Positions 19,810-27,650 are shown, numbered from the stretch's first letter. The stretch is 64,000 nt of DNA from Marinicella pacifica (GCF_014636635.1 NZ_BMEO01000005.1:25963-89962); one strand, 5' to 3'. Numbers and translations: made by a program. The notes: generated by a model from the letters alone, not told the origin.

Positions 19810-20592
19810 TTATTGAATTTGACCCGGTAAAGACAAATCACCGGAAGCCACGTCAAACACATCGACCACACACAGTAAGGGGGCATGGGCGCTTTCATTG
19901 ACTCGCAGGCCCGATGTCACCCCATCAAAAGCCACACCAATTAATTCTTTGGCGTTATTAAAGGGCACCCGGACACTGACTTGGTTTTGATTAATCACCG
20001 GTGAGTAGCCCGGGCTGTCAATTAAAATGGGCAAACCGGGCCAAGTAATCGGTAGTTTCGGGGTGCTGCCGGCAGGAATGTCTTTGACTTTTAAAGCCCC
20101 TTCACCGCAGGCATCATCCGGTACCAGCACCACCCAATGGGAATGCCATACGGTTCCATCGTTACCCAAGTTGCCATCACCATTCTCATCGAACAAGGGG
20201 GTGTCATCAAAATCCGGATGTGAGGTGATGGCCATGGATAAAATACCCTGATCGGCTTCGAATCCGACCACATCACTGTTAATCTTGGTCGGCCACACAT
20301 AAGAAAAAACATCGCTGCCTTCTAACTTACCGGTCGGTGTGGGTTTTGTTTTTCCTGCCTGGTCACTGACCTGCATCACAAAGTTGAGCCAGCGATCGCT
20401 GGCTTCAATTTTGGCATGCACGATATCAAAAGCCGCCAGTTTTGCGTTACCCTTAACCGCTTTAATCGCCTGATTATTCTCGCTTTGCTTGGCCTGATCA
20501 CCGTGGGCATAGACCGTGCTGATCAGGCCCATGGTCATGGCCAACAACACCGCTGCGGTGAATGGGATTAATTTAAATTGTTTTGTTTTCAT
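19810..20592 (-). CDS. unrecognised exported protein, last gene of the CMD cassette
   Basis: 260 aa, family not recognised. Start set at 20592 because MKTKQFKLIPFTAAVLLAMT begins a clear signal peptide (cleavage near VYA-HGD) and AGGAG precedes it at normal distance. The mature part contains DENGDGNLGNDG, which looks like a calcium-binding loop, VWHSHWVVLVPDDACGEGAL with two His and a Cys, and a second Cys near the end (LLCVVDVFD). It is probably a periplasmic beta-rich, metal-binding protein. Last of four genes on the minus strand, 52 bp after DUF2024 and followed by a terminator. Confidence 0.7.
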   Translation of the reverse strand: MKTKQFKLIPFTAAVLLAMTMGLISTVYAHGDQAKQSENNQAIKAVKGNAKLAAFDIVHAKIEASDRWLNFVMQVSDQAGKTKPTPTGKLEGSDVFSYVWPTKINSDVVGFEADQGILSMAITSHPDFDDTPLFDENGDGNLGNDGTVWHSHWVVLVPDDACGEGALKVKDIPAGSTPKLPITWPGLPILIDSPGYSPVINQNQVSVRVPFNNAKELIGVAFDGVTSGLRVNESAHAPLLCVVDVFDVASGDLSLPGQIQ

Positions 20593-20644
20593 AATCGTCT
20601 CCTGTGGAACCAACAGATTGCAGGTTCATATAAAATTTAATTGT

Positions 20645-20914
20645 TTAATAGGGTGCCGGGCAGCCTTCCATTTGCAAGATGAAATACCCATGGTTTTTAA
20701 TGTGATGCGCCACTTCGGGGTTGGCCGCCTCCGAATGGCAAAAGTTACAATGGGACTGCTTTAAACCGGCGGAAGATTCACCGATTGATAACAACCACTG
20801 TTGCCCATACGCCAGGGCTTGTTGCGCCGATGTGCCTGATTCAACAAACACATCAAAGTGCATTAATCGGCCCTGGTTTGAGGTCGCAAAGGAATCGTAA
20901 ACATCAATCTTCAT
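20645..20914 (-). CDS. DUF2024 family protein
   Basis: 89 aa from the second ATG (MKIDVYDSFATSNQGRLMHF). The family pattern is clear: KIDVYDSFA, GRLMHFDVFVE, the Cys/His motif CNFCHSEAANPEV and the C-terminal YFILQMEGC. Function unknown. The CxxCH motif and the extra C-terminal Cys suggest a metal- or redox-active site. No signal peptide, so cytoplasmic. Its start overlaps the DUF4399 stop by 11 bp, which implies coupled translation. Confidence 0.8.
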   Translation of the reverse strand: MKIDVYDSFATSNQGRLMHFDVFVESGTSAQQALAYGQQWLLSIGESSAGLKQSHCNFCHSEAANPEVAHHIKNHGYFILQMEGCPAPY

Positions 20915-21347
20915 GATCACCCCCTGTCACTGTAATGGAGATGGCCGGCGAGGCAATCGCAGGTTGATGGATTCTGTGATAAGGATCCGCCAACACCAAT
21001 TGCAACTGATACCTGCCCGGCGCCAGGGATAACATGGTTTCAGTCTGGCCGCCACCAAAATGAAGGTGGCTGTCATCTGCGGGTACCACCTGACCAGCCA
21101 TATCAGCGGTTAAGGTCTGATTGATAAATAAGTGGTGATGACCGACCTGTTTAAAGACTGTCGGATCAACCCCTGCCGGGGCCACCCCCATACCTTTTAG
21201 ACCAAACACCACCGGAAAAGGGCTGCTCACTTCAGCGCCATCTTGTAAATGCACAAAATACACCTGAGCCTTGCCAACCTCACTCACTTCTGCCAGGGCA
21301 GCCGATGCGGTTAACCCTAAGATTGTCATCATTGTGATACTGTTCAT
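20904..21347 (-). CDS. DUF4399 family exported protein
   Basis: 147 aa with signal peptide (ITMMTILGLTASAALA). The mature part matches DUF4399: VYFVHLQDGAEVSSPFPVVF, GLKGMGVAPAG, GHHHLFIN, DSHLHFGGGQTE, PGRYQLQLVLAD. The clustered histidines (GHHH and HLHF) suggest a metal site, perhaps copper, in a small beta-sandwich. The biological role of the family is not established. It lies 21 bp after the CMD gene in the same operon. Confidence 0.82.
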   Translation of the reverse strand: MNSITMMTILGLTASAALAEVSEVGKAQVYFVHLQDGAEVSSPFPVVFGLKGMGVAPAGVDPTVFKQVGHHHLFINQTLTADMAGQVVPADDSHLHFGGGQTETMLSLAPGRYQLQLVLADPYHRIHQPAIASPAISITVTGGDHED

Positions 21348-21368
21348 GATTAAATCCGGTAATGGCCG

Positions 21369-21917
21369 CTATGCGGCTTGAATCAGTTGCACGTGGGGAA
21401 AGTCAACCGGTACGGCCAGGGCCACATTGGTGTAATTGGTAAATATATTTAACGCCACATGCGCCACCAATTCCGCCACTTCGGCATCACTGAAACCGGC
21501 TTGTTTGACTTGAGCCACGTCCTGCTCAGAAAGCTGTGCCCGTTGTTTGACTATTTTTGCGGCAAAATCAAGGGCTGCCTGAGTTCTGGCATCATCAGAA
21601 CGGCCCGCCTGAGCGGCTTTTATTTGATCCGATGACAATCCGGCATTCTGACCCAGCAGCGTGTGTGCCGCTAAACAATATTCACATCGATTCACGTTGG
21701 CAATAAAGACCGCCACTTGCTCACCCAATTGGCTGTTAATCTGACCTTTGCCCAGGGCCACGAAGGATGTCCACATACTTTCTAAAGCCGCTGATGATTG
21801 ACCAATGGCTTTAAACATATTTGGGACTGTGCCGAAAGCACCTTGAATTTGCTGGAATGTTTGACTGTGCTCACCGGTGGTGGTGGACGGTTCGATTAAA
21901 GGAATATAGCTCATCAT
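21369..21917 (-). CDS. carboxymuconolactone decarboxylase (AhpD-like) family protein
   Basis: 182 aa of the CMD/AhpD superfamily, which includes thiol peroxidases of the AhpD type. The redox motif is present near residue 80: NVNRCEYCLAAHTLLGQNAG (C-x2-C-x3-H). The rest is all-helical with AQAALDFAAKIVK-like and FSDAEVAELVAHVALNIFTN segments typical of the 'peroxidase-related' subgroup. First gene of a four-gene operon and divergent from a MarR regulator. The promoter TTGACA-N16-TATACT (22002 down to 21975) and an operator at its start point predict repression by that regulator. Confidence 0.88.
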   Translation of the reverse strand: MMSYIPLIEPSTTTGEHSQTFQQIQGAFGTVPNMFKAIGQSSAALESMWTSFVALGKGQINSQLGEQVAVFIANVNRCEYCLAAHTLLGQNAGLSSDQIKAAQAGRSDDARTQAALDFAAKIVKQRAQLSEQDVAQVKQAGFSDAEVAELVAHVALNIFTNYTNVALAVPVDFPHVQLIQAA

Positions 21918-21946
21918 TTTTCTCCAATTAAAAAAGTTTAATAAAT

Positions 21947-21969
21947 TATAGTTTAGTATCTAAACTATA
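21947..21969. promoter_or_regulatory. MarR-type operator 1
   Basis: Near-perfect palindrome: arms ATAGTTTAG and CTAAACTAT around TAT, extended by one T/A pair on each side. It covers the predicted start point of the CMD operon. Confidence 0.75.
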
Positions 21970-21974
21970 TGCCC

Positions 21975-22002
21975 AGTATACATAAAATATTTACCTTGTC
22001 AA
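21975..22002 (-). promoter_or_regulatory. promoter of the CMD operon
   Basis: TTGACA (22002-21997), 16-bp spacer, TATACT (21980-21975). The start point would fall near 21968, inside operator 1. Confidence 0.75.
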
Positions 22003-22024
22003 TAAAGTTTAGTTACGATACTAT
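21996..22024 (+). promoter_or_regulatory. promoter of the marR-like gene
   Basis: TTGTCA (21996-22001), 17-bp spacer, TACTAT (22019-22024). Its -35 overlaps the -35 of the opposite promoter. The start point would be at about 22031, the A of the ATG, so the mRNA may be leaderless. Confidence 0.65.
22004..22024. promoter_or_regulatory. MarR-type operator 2
   Basis: AAAGTTTAG-TTACGA-TACTAT matches operator 1 at about 15 of 21 positions, one half well kept and the other weaker. It fills the spacer and -10 of the marR promoter, suggesting autorepression. Confidence 0.6.
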
Positions 22025-22030
22025 ATACAC

Positions 22031-22591
22031 ATGCTGAATAATATTGAAATCTGGCTGGAACGCCTGTCATCATTGTATATAAGCCAAATGCGCCAGGCGG
22101 CCAGTGAACAAGGCGTTCAGTTGGTCAATCTGGAAATATTGCAATATTTATCCATTTGCAATGATTATTCCAATACCGCGCAAGCCATCAGTGACTATTT
22201 AGGTCAAACCAAAGGCAGTATTTCCCAAACCCTGAAGATCATGGAACAATCGGGCCACATTGAACGCAGACCCTGTACAAAAGACAAACGTGTCATACGC
22301 CTTTTTCTGACGAAAAAAGGCCAGGAATGTTTACAGAAGATGACGCAAAAAATGGTGCAGATTCCAGACGATGATCCGGAGTTGGTTGACGGTATTAAAA
22401 AGGTATTAAAAGCATGGCAGCTTAACCATCACAACAGTGGTTTCGGTCAATGTCTGAGTTGCAAATACCACCAAAAGGCGACCAATCAAAAATTTAAATG
22501 CGGACTCACCGGCGAATACCTACCGCACCAGGATAAGTTCAAGATATGTCGTGAGCACGAATTTGAGGGTTCGACTAAATCAAGCGATTAA
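22031..22591 (+). CDS. MarR-family regulator with C-terminal Cys cluster
   Basis: 186 aa. Winged helix-turn-helix of the MarR type (about 35-110: TAQAISDYLGQTKGSISQTL recognition region, wing with IERRPCTKDKRVIRLFLTKK). An unusual C-terminal extension contains FGQCLSCKYHQ, then KCGLTGEYL, then ICREHE, a four-Cys set that could bind zinc/iron or sense oxidants; a further Cys lies in the wing (RRPC). It is divergent from the CMD operon with two matching operators between them, so it very likely represses that operon and itself. It converges on the PepSY gene with a 1-bp gap. Confidence 0.9.
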   Translation: MLNNIEIWLERLSSLYISQMRQAASEQGVQLVNLEILQYLSICNDYSNTAQAISDYLGQTKGSISQTLKIMEQSGHIERRPCTKDKRVIRLFLTKKGQECLQKMTQKMVQIPDDDPELVDGIKKVLKAWQLNHHNSGFGQCLSCKYHQKATNQKFKCGLTGEYLPHQDKFKICREHEFEGSTKSSD

Positions 22592-22592
22592 C

Positions 22593-23300
22593 TCAAGGCA
22601 GTCTTTTTTTCCGGGTAGGCTTCAATCCGTAAACCAGTAAAATAATGCCACTGATGGTAAACAACAAAGCACTCAAGGCTGTCAGGTAAAGCAGTGGATG
22701 ATTAAAATCCGTGCGCTCATCATAATCCATGATATGTAACATCCAGACAAAATCAAATAAACGCCAGCGATCAGTACGAACCGCCACAATCTCCCCTGTA
22801 TCTGCAGAAATATAAATAGTGGGATTCTCATCACCCAATAATTTGACCTGCCACAAAGGTGCGTCCCGCCCCCGGGCTTCAGCGGGCAATTGGCTTAAAT
22901 GGCGGATGACTTTAATATCGTAATGCGGCAACACACGATGGGCGATGATTTTTCGAACCTGTTGTTCATCAATGGCCGGTAAGGCTTGTAAGGTATCGGC
23001 ATAAAAGCGCAGAACTTCATGAGGCGTTGTCACCTCAATAATGGATTGACCTAACCATAACTTTGTCTGCACAGATTTGATGGGTGTACTGATGTTCGCT
23101 GACAAAGCCTGTAAGGTTTCCGGCTGAAAAGACACGGCTTTACGGTCAGTAGTCTGCAGTATATGGTCACCGTGAATCTCTTCAATCGGCATAAAACTCA
23201 TTAAAAAGCCGCTCAAAAACCACAAAAGAATTTGTATCGCTAACAGCAAACCCATCCATTTGTGAACTTTTCGCGTTATTATTCGCAATCGCATAGCCAT
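22593..23300 (-). CDS. PepSY-domain inner membrane protein
   Basis: 235 aa with an N-terminal helix (about 15-35, KWMGLLLAIQILLWFLSGFL) and a C-terminal helix (about 205-226, LYLTALSALLFTISGIILLV), the PepSY-associated TM architecture. Between them lie PepSY-like segments (QVRKIIAHRVLPHYDIKVIR, then IYISADTGEIVAVRTDRWR). Relatives are small iron-regulated reductase-like proteins of the inner membrane. It lies directly downstream of the interrupted small membrane protein gene, probably in one operon with it. Confidence 0.85.
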   Translation of the reverse strand: MAMRLRIITRKVHKWMGLLLAIQILLWFLSGFLMSFMPIEEIHGDHILQTTDRKAVSFQPETLQALSANISTPIKSVQTKLWLGQSIIEVTTPHEVLRFYADTLQALPAIDEQQVRKIIAHRVLPHYDIKVIRHLSQLPAEARGRDAPLWQVKLLGDENPTIYISADTGEIVAVRTDRWRLFDFVWMLHIMDYDERTDFNHPLLYLTALSALLFTISGIILLVYGLKPTRKKRLP

Positions 23301-23309
23301 AGGTTTTTA

Positions 23310-23711
23310 TTATATCCAATCTTTAGGTGCCCAAATGGCATAAAGTAACAGCACAGCCAGGAATAACGACAACAATGCATAAAGTTTTAAATGCCTTTTG
23401 ACACAGGGAATCACATATTGTGCAAATTGTTGATGCTATTGCCAGGGCAACACAATCAGCAACAAACTGGTGATCACAATAAGCCAACCAAATACCTGAA
23501 AAAACCAGGTGTAATTTATCACTGAAGCAAAATGAATTAAGGAAAACCCCACCACCAAGCGTATCGCCTGTTCAATCAAATGTGCTTTTTTAGTCGCTGC
23601 AAATAAATCAAAAAAATGCTGAATCGGTACAGGACGTATGAAACACAGAATTCCCATCACCATTAAAAATAGAGCAAACAGATAAACAATCAAACCTGAG
23701 AAAAATATCAT
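23310..23711 (-). pseudogene. small four-helix membrane protein gene interrupted by one in-frame TAG
   Basis: From the ATG at 23711 the frame reads 91 codons (MIFFSGLIVYLFALFLMVMG... LLIVLPWQ), then TAG at 23436-23438, then continues open for 41 codons in the same frame (HQQFAQYVIPCVKRHLKLYA, LLSLFLAVLLLYAIWAPKDW, I) to TAA at 23310-23312. Related proteins, as I recall them, read 'PWRWHRRF..PLVIRHLKLYALG', so the stop sits where a Trp (TGG) is expected. The downstream part has no other damage, so the change looks recent, or the codon is read through. About 133 aa if restored. The family function is unknown. Confidence 0.7.
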
Positions 23712-23753
23712 TGAGAATGATTGCCCAAAAGAAAGAAGACTCTCAGGTGTTTA

Positions 23754-25049
23754 TCACTGCGGCAAAAACAGCACTTCACCAACCATCACTGAGTTGTTGT
23801 TTTTATTGTTGATGGATTTAATGGTGTCGATACTGGTGCCGTTGCGGCTGGCGATGGCGCTGAGTGTATCACCGGACTGAACCACATGTTTTTTGGCTTT
23901 AGACTGCGTGGCAATCCAGGTTCTGGGCGGTGGACTTTGATAGAAGTAATTTTGAATACCGGATGTGATTTGGGTGGTTAATTTATCGATATGGGCCGGA
24001 CTTTTGAGGTTTTTTTCATCATCGGGATTACTGATATAACCGGTTTCAATGAGCATGGATGGCACATCCGGAGATTTCAGCACGATAAAGGCTGCCTGAC
24101 CAAAGCCGCGGCCATGTAATTTCACTTTGTTTTTTAGGGCACTGTATACCGCTTGGCCTGCTTTATGACTTTCTTCCATGGCTGCATTTTGAGATAAATC
24201 ATAAAGCACTTGTGACAGCATATCGCGTTTGTCTTCAATTTTTACCCCACCAATGGAGTCAGCCTGATTTTCAGAATCGGCCAGCCATTTAGCGGCTTCG
24301 GAACTGGCACCGCGCTGGGATAAGACATAGACACTGGCGCCATTGACCTCGGAACTGTGAAACGCATCGGCATGGATTGAGACGAATAAATCAGCACGGT
24401 GATCACGGGCTTTTTTAAAACGATCTCGCAACTTAATGTAATAATCCCCATCACGAATCACCATGGCTTTCATGCCCTTTTGGGCATTGATTTTTTTCTC
24501 AAGCGCTCTGGCTATTTTGAGGGTAACTTCTTTTTCATAGGTTCCTGAAGCACCAATGGCACCGGGGTCTTCACCGCCGTGCCCCGCATCAATGGCAATC
24601 AGCACATCGCGGTTTTCAGACACAATCTGTTCGATGGTTTTGTGTGGTTGTTCCTGTTGGTGATTTAAATCAACCACAAGGCGGTGGCCGTATTTACCGG
24701 TGGGCTTGAGCAGAAAACTTTTGGGTTTAAAATCCTTATTTAAATCCAACACCAGACGAACCCGCTCTTTATTTTCGCTGTAACGGATGCCTTTGATATC
24801 ACGGTTTTTGGGTAAATCTAAATTGCTTTTTAATCGCCCGGCGTCCACATCAATCACCACCCGTGGCGGATTATCCAGTTGAAATAATTTATAGTCAGCC
24901 TGGGCACTGAGGTCAAAAACAGCCCGGGTATGATCCGGACCGCTCCACACGCGCACACTTTCAATATCCGCTGTTTTCGCTGTGGCTTGTGAGGCCACTA
25001 AAAACGCAGTTATGCAGAATACCCGTTGTAAAATTGACTTCTTCACCAT
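23754..25049 (-). CDS. amiC: N-acetylmuramoyl-L-alanine amidase AmiC-type
   Basis: 431 aa periplasmic cell-wall hydrolase that splits daughter cells. Signal peptide (QRVFCITAFLVASQATA), AMIN domain (about 28-130, targets the septum), Amidase_3 catalytic domain with zinc ligands in IAIDAGHGGEDPGA (His), YEKEVTLKIA (Glu) and SIHADAFHS (His), plus the C-terminal Glu in SMLIETGYISNPDDE, and a LysM domain at the end (HVVQSGDTLSAIASRNGTS). Start placed at 25049 (MVKKSILQ). It follows tsaE as in most gammaproteobacteria; mutL, often next, is not here. Confidence 0.95.
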   Translation of the reverse strand: MVKKSILQRVFCITAFLVASQATAKTADIESVRVWSGPDHTRAVFDLSAQADYKLFQLDNPPRVVIDVDAGRLKSNLDLPKNRDIKGIRYSENKERVRLVLDLNKDFKPKSFLLKPTGKYGHRLVVDLNHQQEQPHKTIEQIVSENRDVLIAIDAGHGGEDPGAIGASGTYEKEVTLKIARALEKKINAQKGMKAMVIRDGDYYIKLRDRFKKARDHRADLFVSIHADAFHSSEVNGASVYVLSQRGASSEAAKWLADSENQADSIGGVKIEDKRDMLSQVLYDLSQNAAMEESHKAGQAVYSALKNKVKLHGRGFGQAAFIVLKSPDVPSMLIETGYISNPDDEKNLKSPAHIDKLTTQITSGIQNYFYQSPPPRTWIATQSKAKKHVVQSGDTLSAIASRNGTSIDTIKSINNKNNNSVMVGEVLFLPQ

Positions 25050-25140
25050 GATTTCACCCAATAATCGACTAAAGTTTAATCATAAAATCAGGTAACTTCA
25101 AGTGGTTTCTGACTAAAATCAATCAGATAGCTTGATTAGC

Positions 25141-25557
25141 TTATGTAATTGTTAAGGTCCTGTTGCCCCCTGCCCAATCAAAGTTCAAATGCCAATTTGC
25201 TTTGGGCAACACACCGTCGCCCTTGGACGGCCATTCAATCAGTACGATATGGTGACCATTGAGAATCCACTCAATATCAATAAAATAGAGTTCTTCAGGG
25301 TCACTGAGACGGTATAAATCCATATGAATAAAAGATTTATCCGCAATCCGGTAGTGATTGTATAAGGCATAGGTGGGGCTTTTGACCGGCTCCGTGACGC
25401 CGGCGGCCTGTAATAACAATTGGGTAAAGGTGGTTTTACCAGCCCCTAAATCACCGCTTAAAAATACCACGTCACCGACCTTTAGCGCATTCAAAAATTG
25501 CCGGCTTAGCTGCTTCAAATCAGCCAATTGGTCAATATCATAATTTCCCTGAATCAT
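25141..25557 (-). CDS. tsaE: tRNA threonylcarbamoyladenosine biosynthesis ATPase TsaE
   Basis: 138-aa ATPase that works with TsaB/TsaD to make t6A37 in ANN-decoding tRNAs. Walker A GDLGAGKTTFTQLLL, then VKSPTYALYNHYRI, HMDLYRLSDPEELYFIDIEW and the C-terminal VLIEWPSKGDGVLP are all typical. A longer frame begins at 25581, but its first eight codons come from the end of the MITE copy and a short linker. The ATG at 25557 (MIQGNYDIDQ) is therefore the likely native start. Confidence 0.95.
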   Translation of the reverse strand: MIQGNYDIDQLADLKQLSRQFLNALKVGDVVFLSGDLGAGKTTFTQLLLQAAGVTEPVKSPTYALYNHYRIADKSFIHMDLYRLSDPEELYFIDIEWILNGHHIVLIEWPSKGDGVLPKANWHLNFDWAGGNRTLTIT

Positions 25558-25567
25558 AATTACATAC

Positions 25568-25728
25568 TGAGACCTCTGCATAAGTCGTGAATTAAGTAAA
25601 AATGTCTGAAATCCTGAATTTCTGCGTTAGAAAACTGAGCAATAGCCTTGCTATTACTTGCGTTTCCTGCCTTGAACTTCAGAATTTCAATCATTTTTTC
25701 AATAACCCAGACTTATACAGAGGTCTCA
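25568..25728. mobile_element. MITE-like palindromic element, copy 2 (161 bp)
   Basis: Ends TGAGACCTCTGCATAAGTC and the complement of TGAGACCTCTGTATAAGTC (18 of 19). Flanked by direct TAC (25565-25567 and 25729-25731). The two arms are long imperfect inverted repeats (for example TGAAATCCTGAATTTC against the complement of GAACTTCAGAATTTCA), so nearly the whole element can fold into one hairpin. It sits exactly between the yjbQ stop codon and tsaE, its target duplication touching the last base triplet of yjbQ. Non-coding. Confidence 0.8.
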
Positions 25729-25730
25729 TA

Positions 25731-26144
25731 CTAACATTGCAGTGTTAAAACTATACGACGTTGATGCGCTCGATCTCGATGTTCACACAAATACACCGCT
25801 TGCCAGACACCTAAGTTCAACCGGCCATTGGTTATCGGAAGGGTGAGCTGGCAGCCCATTAAAGACGACTTGATGTGTGCCGGCATATCATCACTGCCTT
25901 CATAATTGTGCTGATAGGGAAAATCACGCGGCACCAAATGCTCTTCAAAGGCTTTAAAATCTTCGCGCACCGTGGGATCGGCATTTTCGTTGATGGTTAA
26001 TCCGGCCGAGGAGTGTTTTAAAAAAACATGCAGTAAACCCACATCATCATGCGTTAATAAGGGTTTTATGGCAGAATTAATTTGGTCAGTAATTAGGTAA
26101 TAACCCCGGCCGGGGGTGTCTATAGACAGTGTTGTTTGTTTCAT
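25731..26144 (-). CDS. yjbQ: YjbQ/UPF0047 family protein (secondary thiamine-phosphate synthase-type)
   Basis: 137 aa. Family signatures: LLHVFLKHSSAGLTINENAD, DFPYQHNYEGSDDMPAHIKS, GQLTLPITNGRLNLGVWQAV (first residues MGC here) and YLCEHR-type end. E. coli YjbQ has weak thiamine-phosphate synthase activity; the physiological role is unclear. Start at 26144 (MKQTTLSIDTPGRG); an upstream in-frame ATG at 26228 would overlap nnrD by 67 bp and add non-conserved sequence. The MITE copy 2 is inserted right at its stop. Confidence 0.92.
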   Translation of the reverse strand: MKQTTLSIDTPGRGYYLITDQINSAIKPLLTHDDVGLLHVFLKHSSAGLTINENADPTVREDFKAFEEHLVPRDFPYQHNYEGSDDMPAHIKSSLMGCQLTLPITNGRLNLGVWQAVYLCEHRDRAHQRRIVLTLQC

Positions 26145-26161
26145 AATTGCTAAGATATCAG

Positions 26162-27595
26162 TTATATTAAAACTTCCGGTAAGTGGCGAATTAAATCGCT
26201 TGCGGTTAAGCAACGACCTAAAGCGCAATGGTCTGCAGTCAAGGCATGCCAGACCACCGCCATCTGCGCGGATTGCAGCGCTGAAAAACCTTGCGCCATT
26301 AAACCACCAATCATACCGGCGAGGACATCGCCGGTGCCGGCAGTGGCTAAATCAGCCGAGCCATAGGGGCAAATAAAATTTTCTTCGCCATCACTGATGA
26401 TGGTGCCGGACCCTTTTAAAACCACCACACATTGATAACGTTTGGCCAAGGTCTCAACGGCTTTGATTCGGTCAGCCTGAATGTCTTTAACAGCGCAATT
26501 TAACAAACGTGCGGCTTCTTTCGGGTGCGGTGTCATCACGGCAATTGAATCAGCGGCCTCATCACAATCTGCGAGTAAATTCAAACCATCGGCATCCAAT
26601 ACGGTGGGTATATTGGCGGTCATCAATTGCTGCCACAAAGCTTTTGACCACTGCGAGGAGCCCAATCCCATGCCCAAAATCAGGACATCGGCAGGTGGAA
26701 TATGTATCTGATGTTCGCTGCCGGTAAAACCCAAGGCCATAAGCTCAGGTCGATGTACCGGTACCCACGGCGCCTGCTCTTGGGTGGTGATAAGCTGTAT
26801 TAGACCGGCCCCTGAAACCAGGGCCGCAGTCCCACAGAGTAAAACCGCTCCGAGCATGCCATGTTGACCGCCGGCAACCAATAGCCGGCCGTAACTGCCT
26901 TTATGGCTGTTGTGCTTTCGTGCTTGCTTTAAAAGATTCAGCATGGCTTGCTTCAACACATAAGCCGACGGATCGATGTCAGCATATACACGTTCAGGAA
27001 CCGCCAATCTGTCCAATATTAATTCACCACAATAATCCCGACCATCGGCGGTGATATGACCGGGCATCATATTTAAAATTGCCACGGTTTTATCTGCCTG
27101 TACTGTCGGTATATACGCCACACCGGTGTCACCGACTAAACCACTGGGAATATCCACCGACAATACTTTGGCCTGACACTGATTTATATATTCGATGGCA
27201 TCTTGATAAAGTCCGCCCGGGGCGCGACTTAAACCGGTGCCGAATAGGGCATCCACCACCACGTCGAACTGATCGGGCTCAGCAGGTGCGGCATAAACCA
27301 CTTCGCCCTGATAATCTTCAGCCGCTTTGGCGGCATCACCGCTCAAAGTCGCTGGTTTTTGCAAAGCCCAGACCAGCACCTTTTTATGGTCCTGGCGTGC
27401 CAGTTCCGCCAGCACCCAGCCATCACCACCATTGTTCCCCGGACCGGTGACCACCAACAGGGTTTCACAATCCGGCAAATGACGATAAACCGCCAGAGCC
27501 GCCCGCTGCATCAACTGATAAGAATCAATCTGTAAATAATCAGCGGCAGCGGCATCAATTGGCTTGGTCTGTTGACTGCGGTACAATGGCTGCAT
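26162..27595 (-). CDS. nnrD: bifunctional NAD(P)H-hydrate epimerase / ADP-dependent NAD(P)HX dehydratase
   Basis: 477 aa repair enzyme for damaged NAD(P)H hydrates. N-terminal YjeF_N epimerase domain (about 1-210) with VVTGPGNNGGDGWVLAELAR and LFGTGLSRAPGG. C-terminal ribokinase-like dehydratase (about 225-475) with LGMGLGSSQWSK, VLDADGLNLLAD, TPHPKEAARLL, VLKGSGTIISDG and the nucleotide loop AGTGDVLAGMIGGLMAQG. Start at 27595 (MQPLYRSQQTKPID). Divergent from queG, as is usual for this pair. Confidence 0.95.
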   Translation of the reverse strand: MQPLYRSQQTKPIDAAAADYLQIDSYQLMQRAALAVYRHLPDCETLLVVTGPGNNGGDGWVLAELARQDHKKVLVWALQKPATLSGDAAKAAEDYQGEVVYAAPAEPDQFDVVVDALFGTGLSRAPGGLYQDAIEYINQCQAKVLSVDIPSGLVGDTGVAYIPTVQADKTVAILNMMPGHITADGRDYCGELILDRLAVPERVYADIDPSAYVLKQAMLNLLKQARKHNSHKGSYGRLLVAGGQHGMLGAVLLCGTAALVSGAGLIQLITTQEQAPWVPVHRPELMALGFTGSEHQIHIPPADVLILGMGLGSSQWSKALWQQLMTANIPTVLDADGLNLLADCDEAADSIAVMTPHPKEAARLLNCAVKDIQADRIKAVETLAKRYQCVVVLKGSGTIISDGEENFICPYGSADLATAGTGDVLAGMIGGLMAQGFSALQSAQMAVVWHALTADHCALGRCLTASDLIRHLPEVLI

Positions 27596-27650
27596 TGTTA
27601 TTGAATTGATTAAAACCAAGATTTTACCAGTGAACACGCCCCAACAACAA

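Noticed and set aside
23436..23438. TAG as a programmed pyrrolysine or selenocysteine codon
   Set aside because: The expected residue is tryptophan; no pyl genes visible, and selenocysteine uses TGA.
25558..25581. Longer tsaE reading frame starting at 25581
   Set aside because: The extra codons come from the MITE end and a short linker, not from conserved tsaE sequence.
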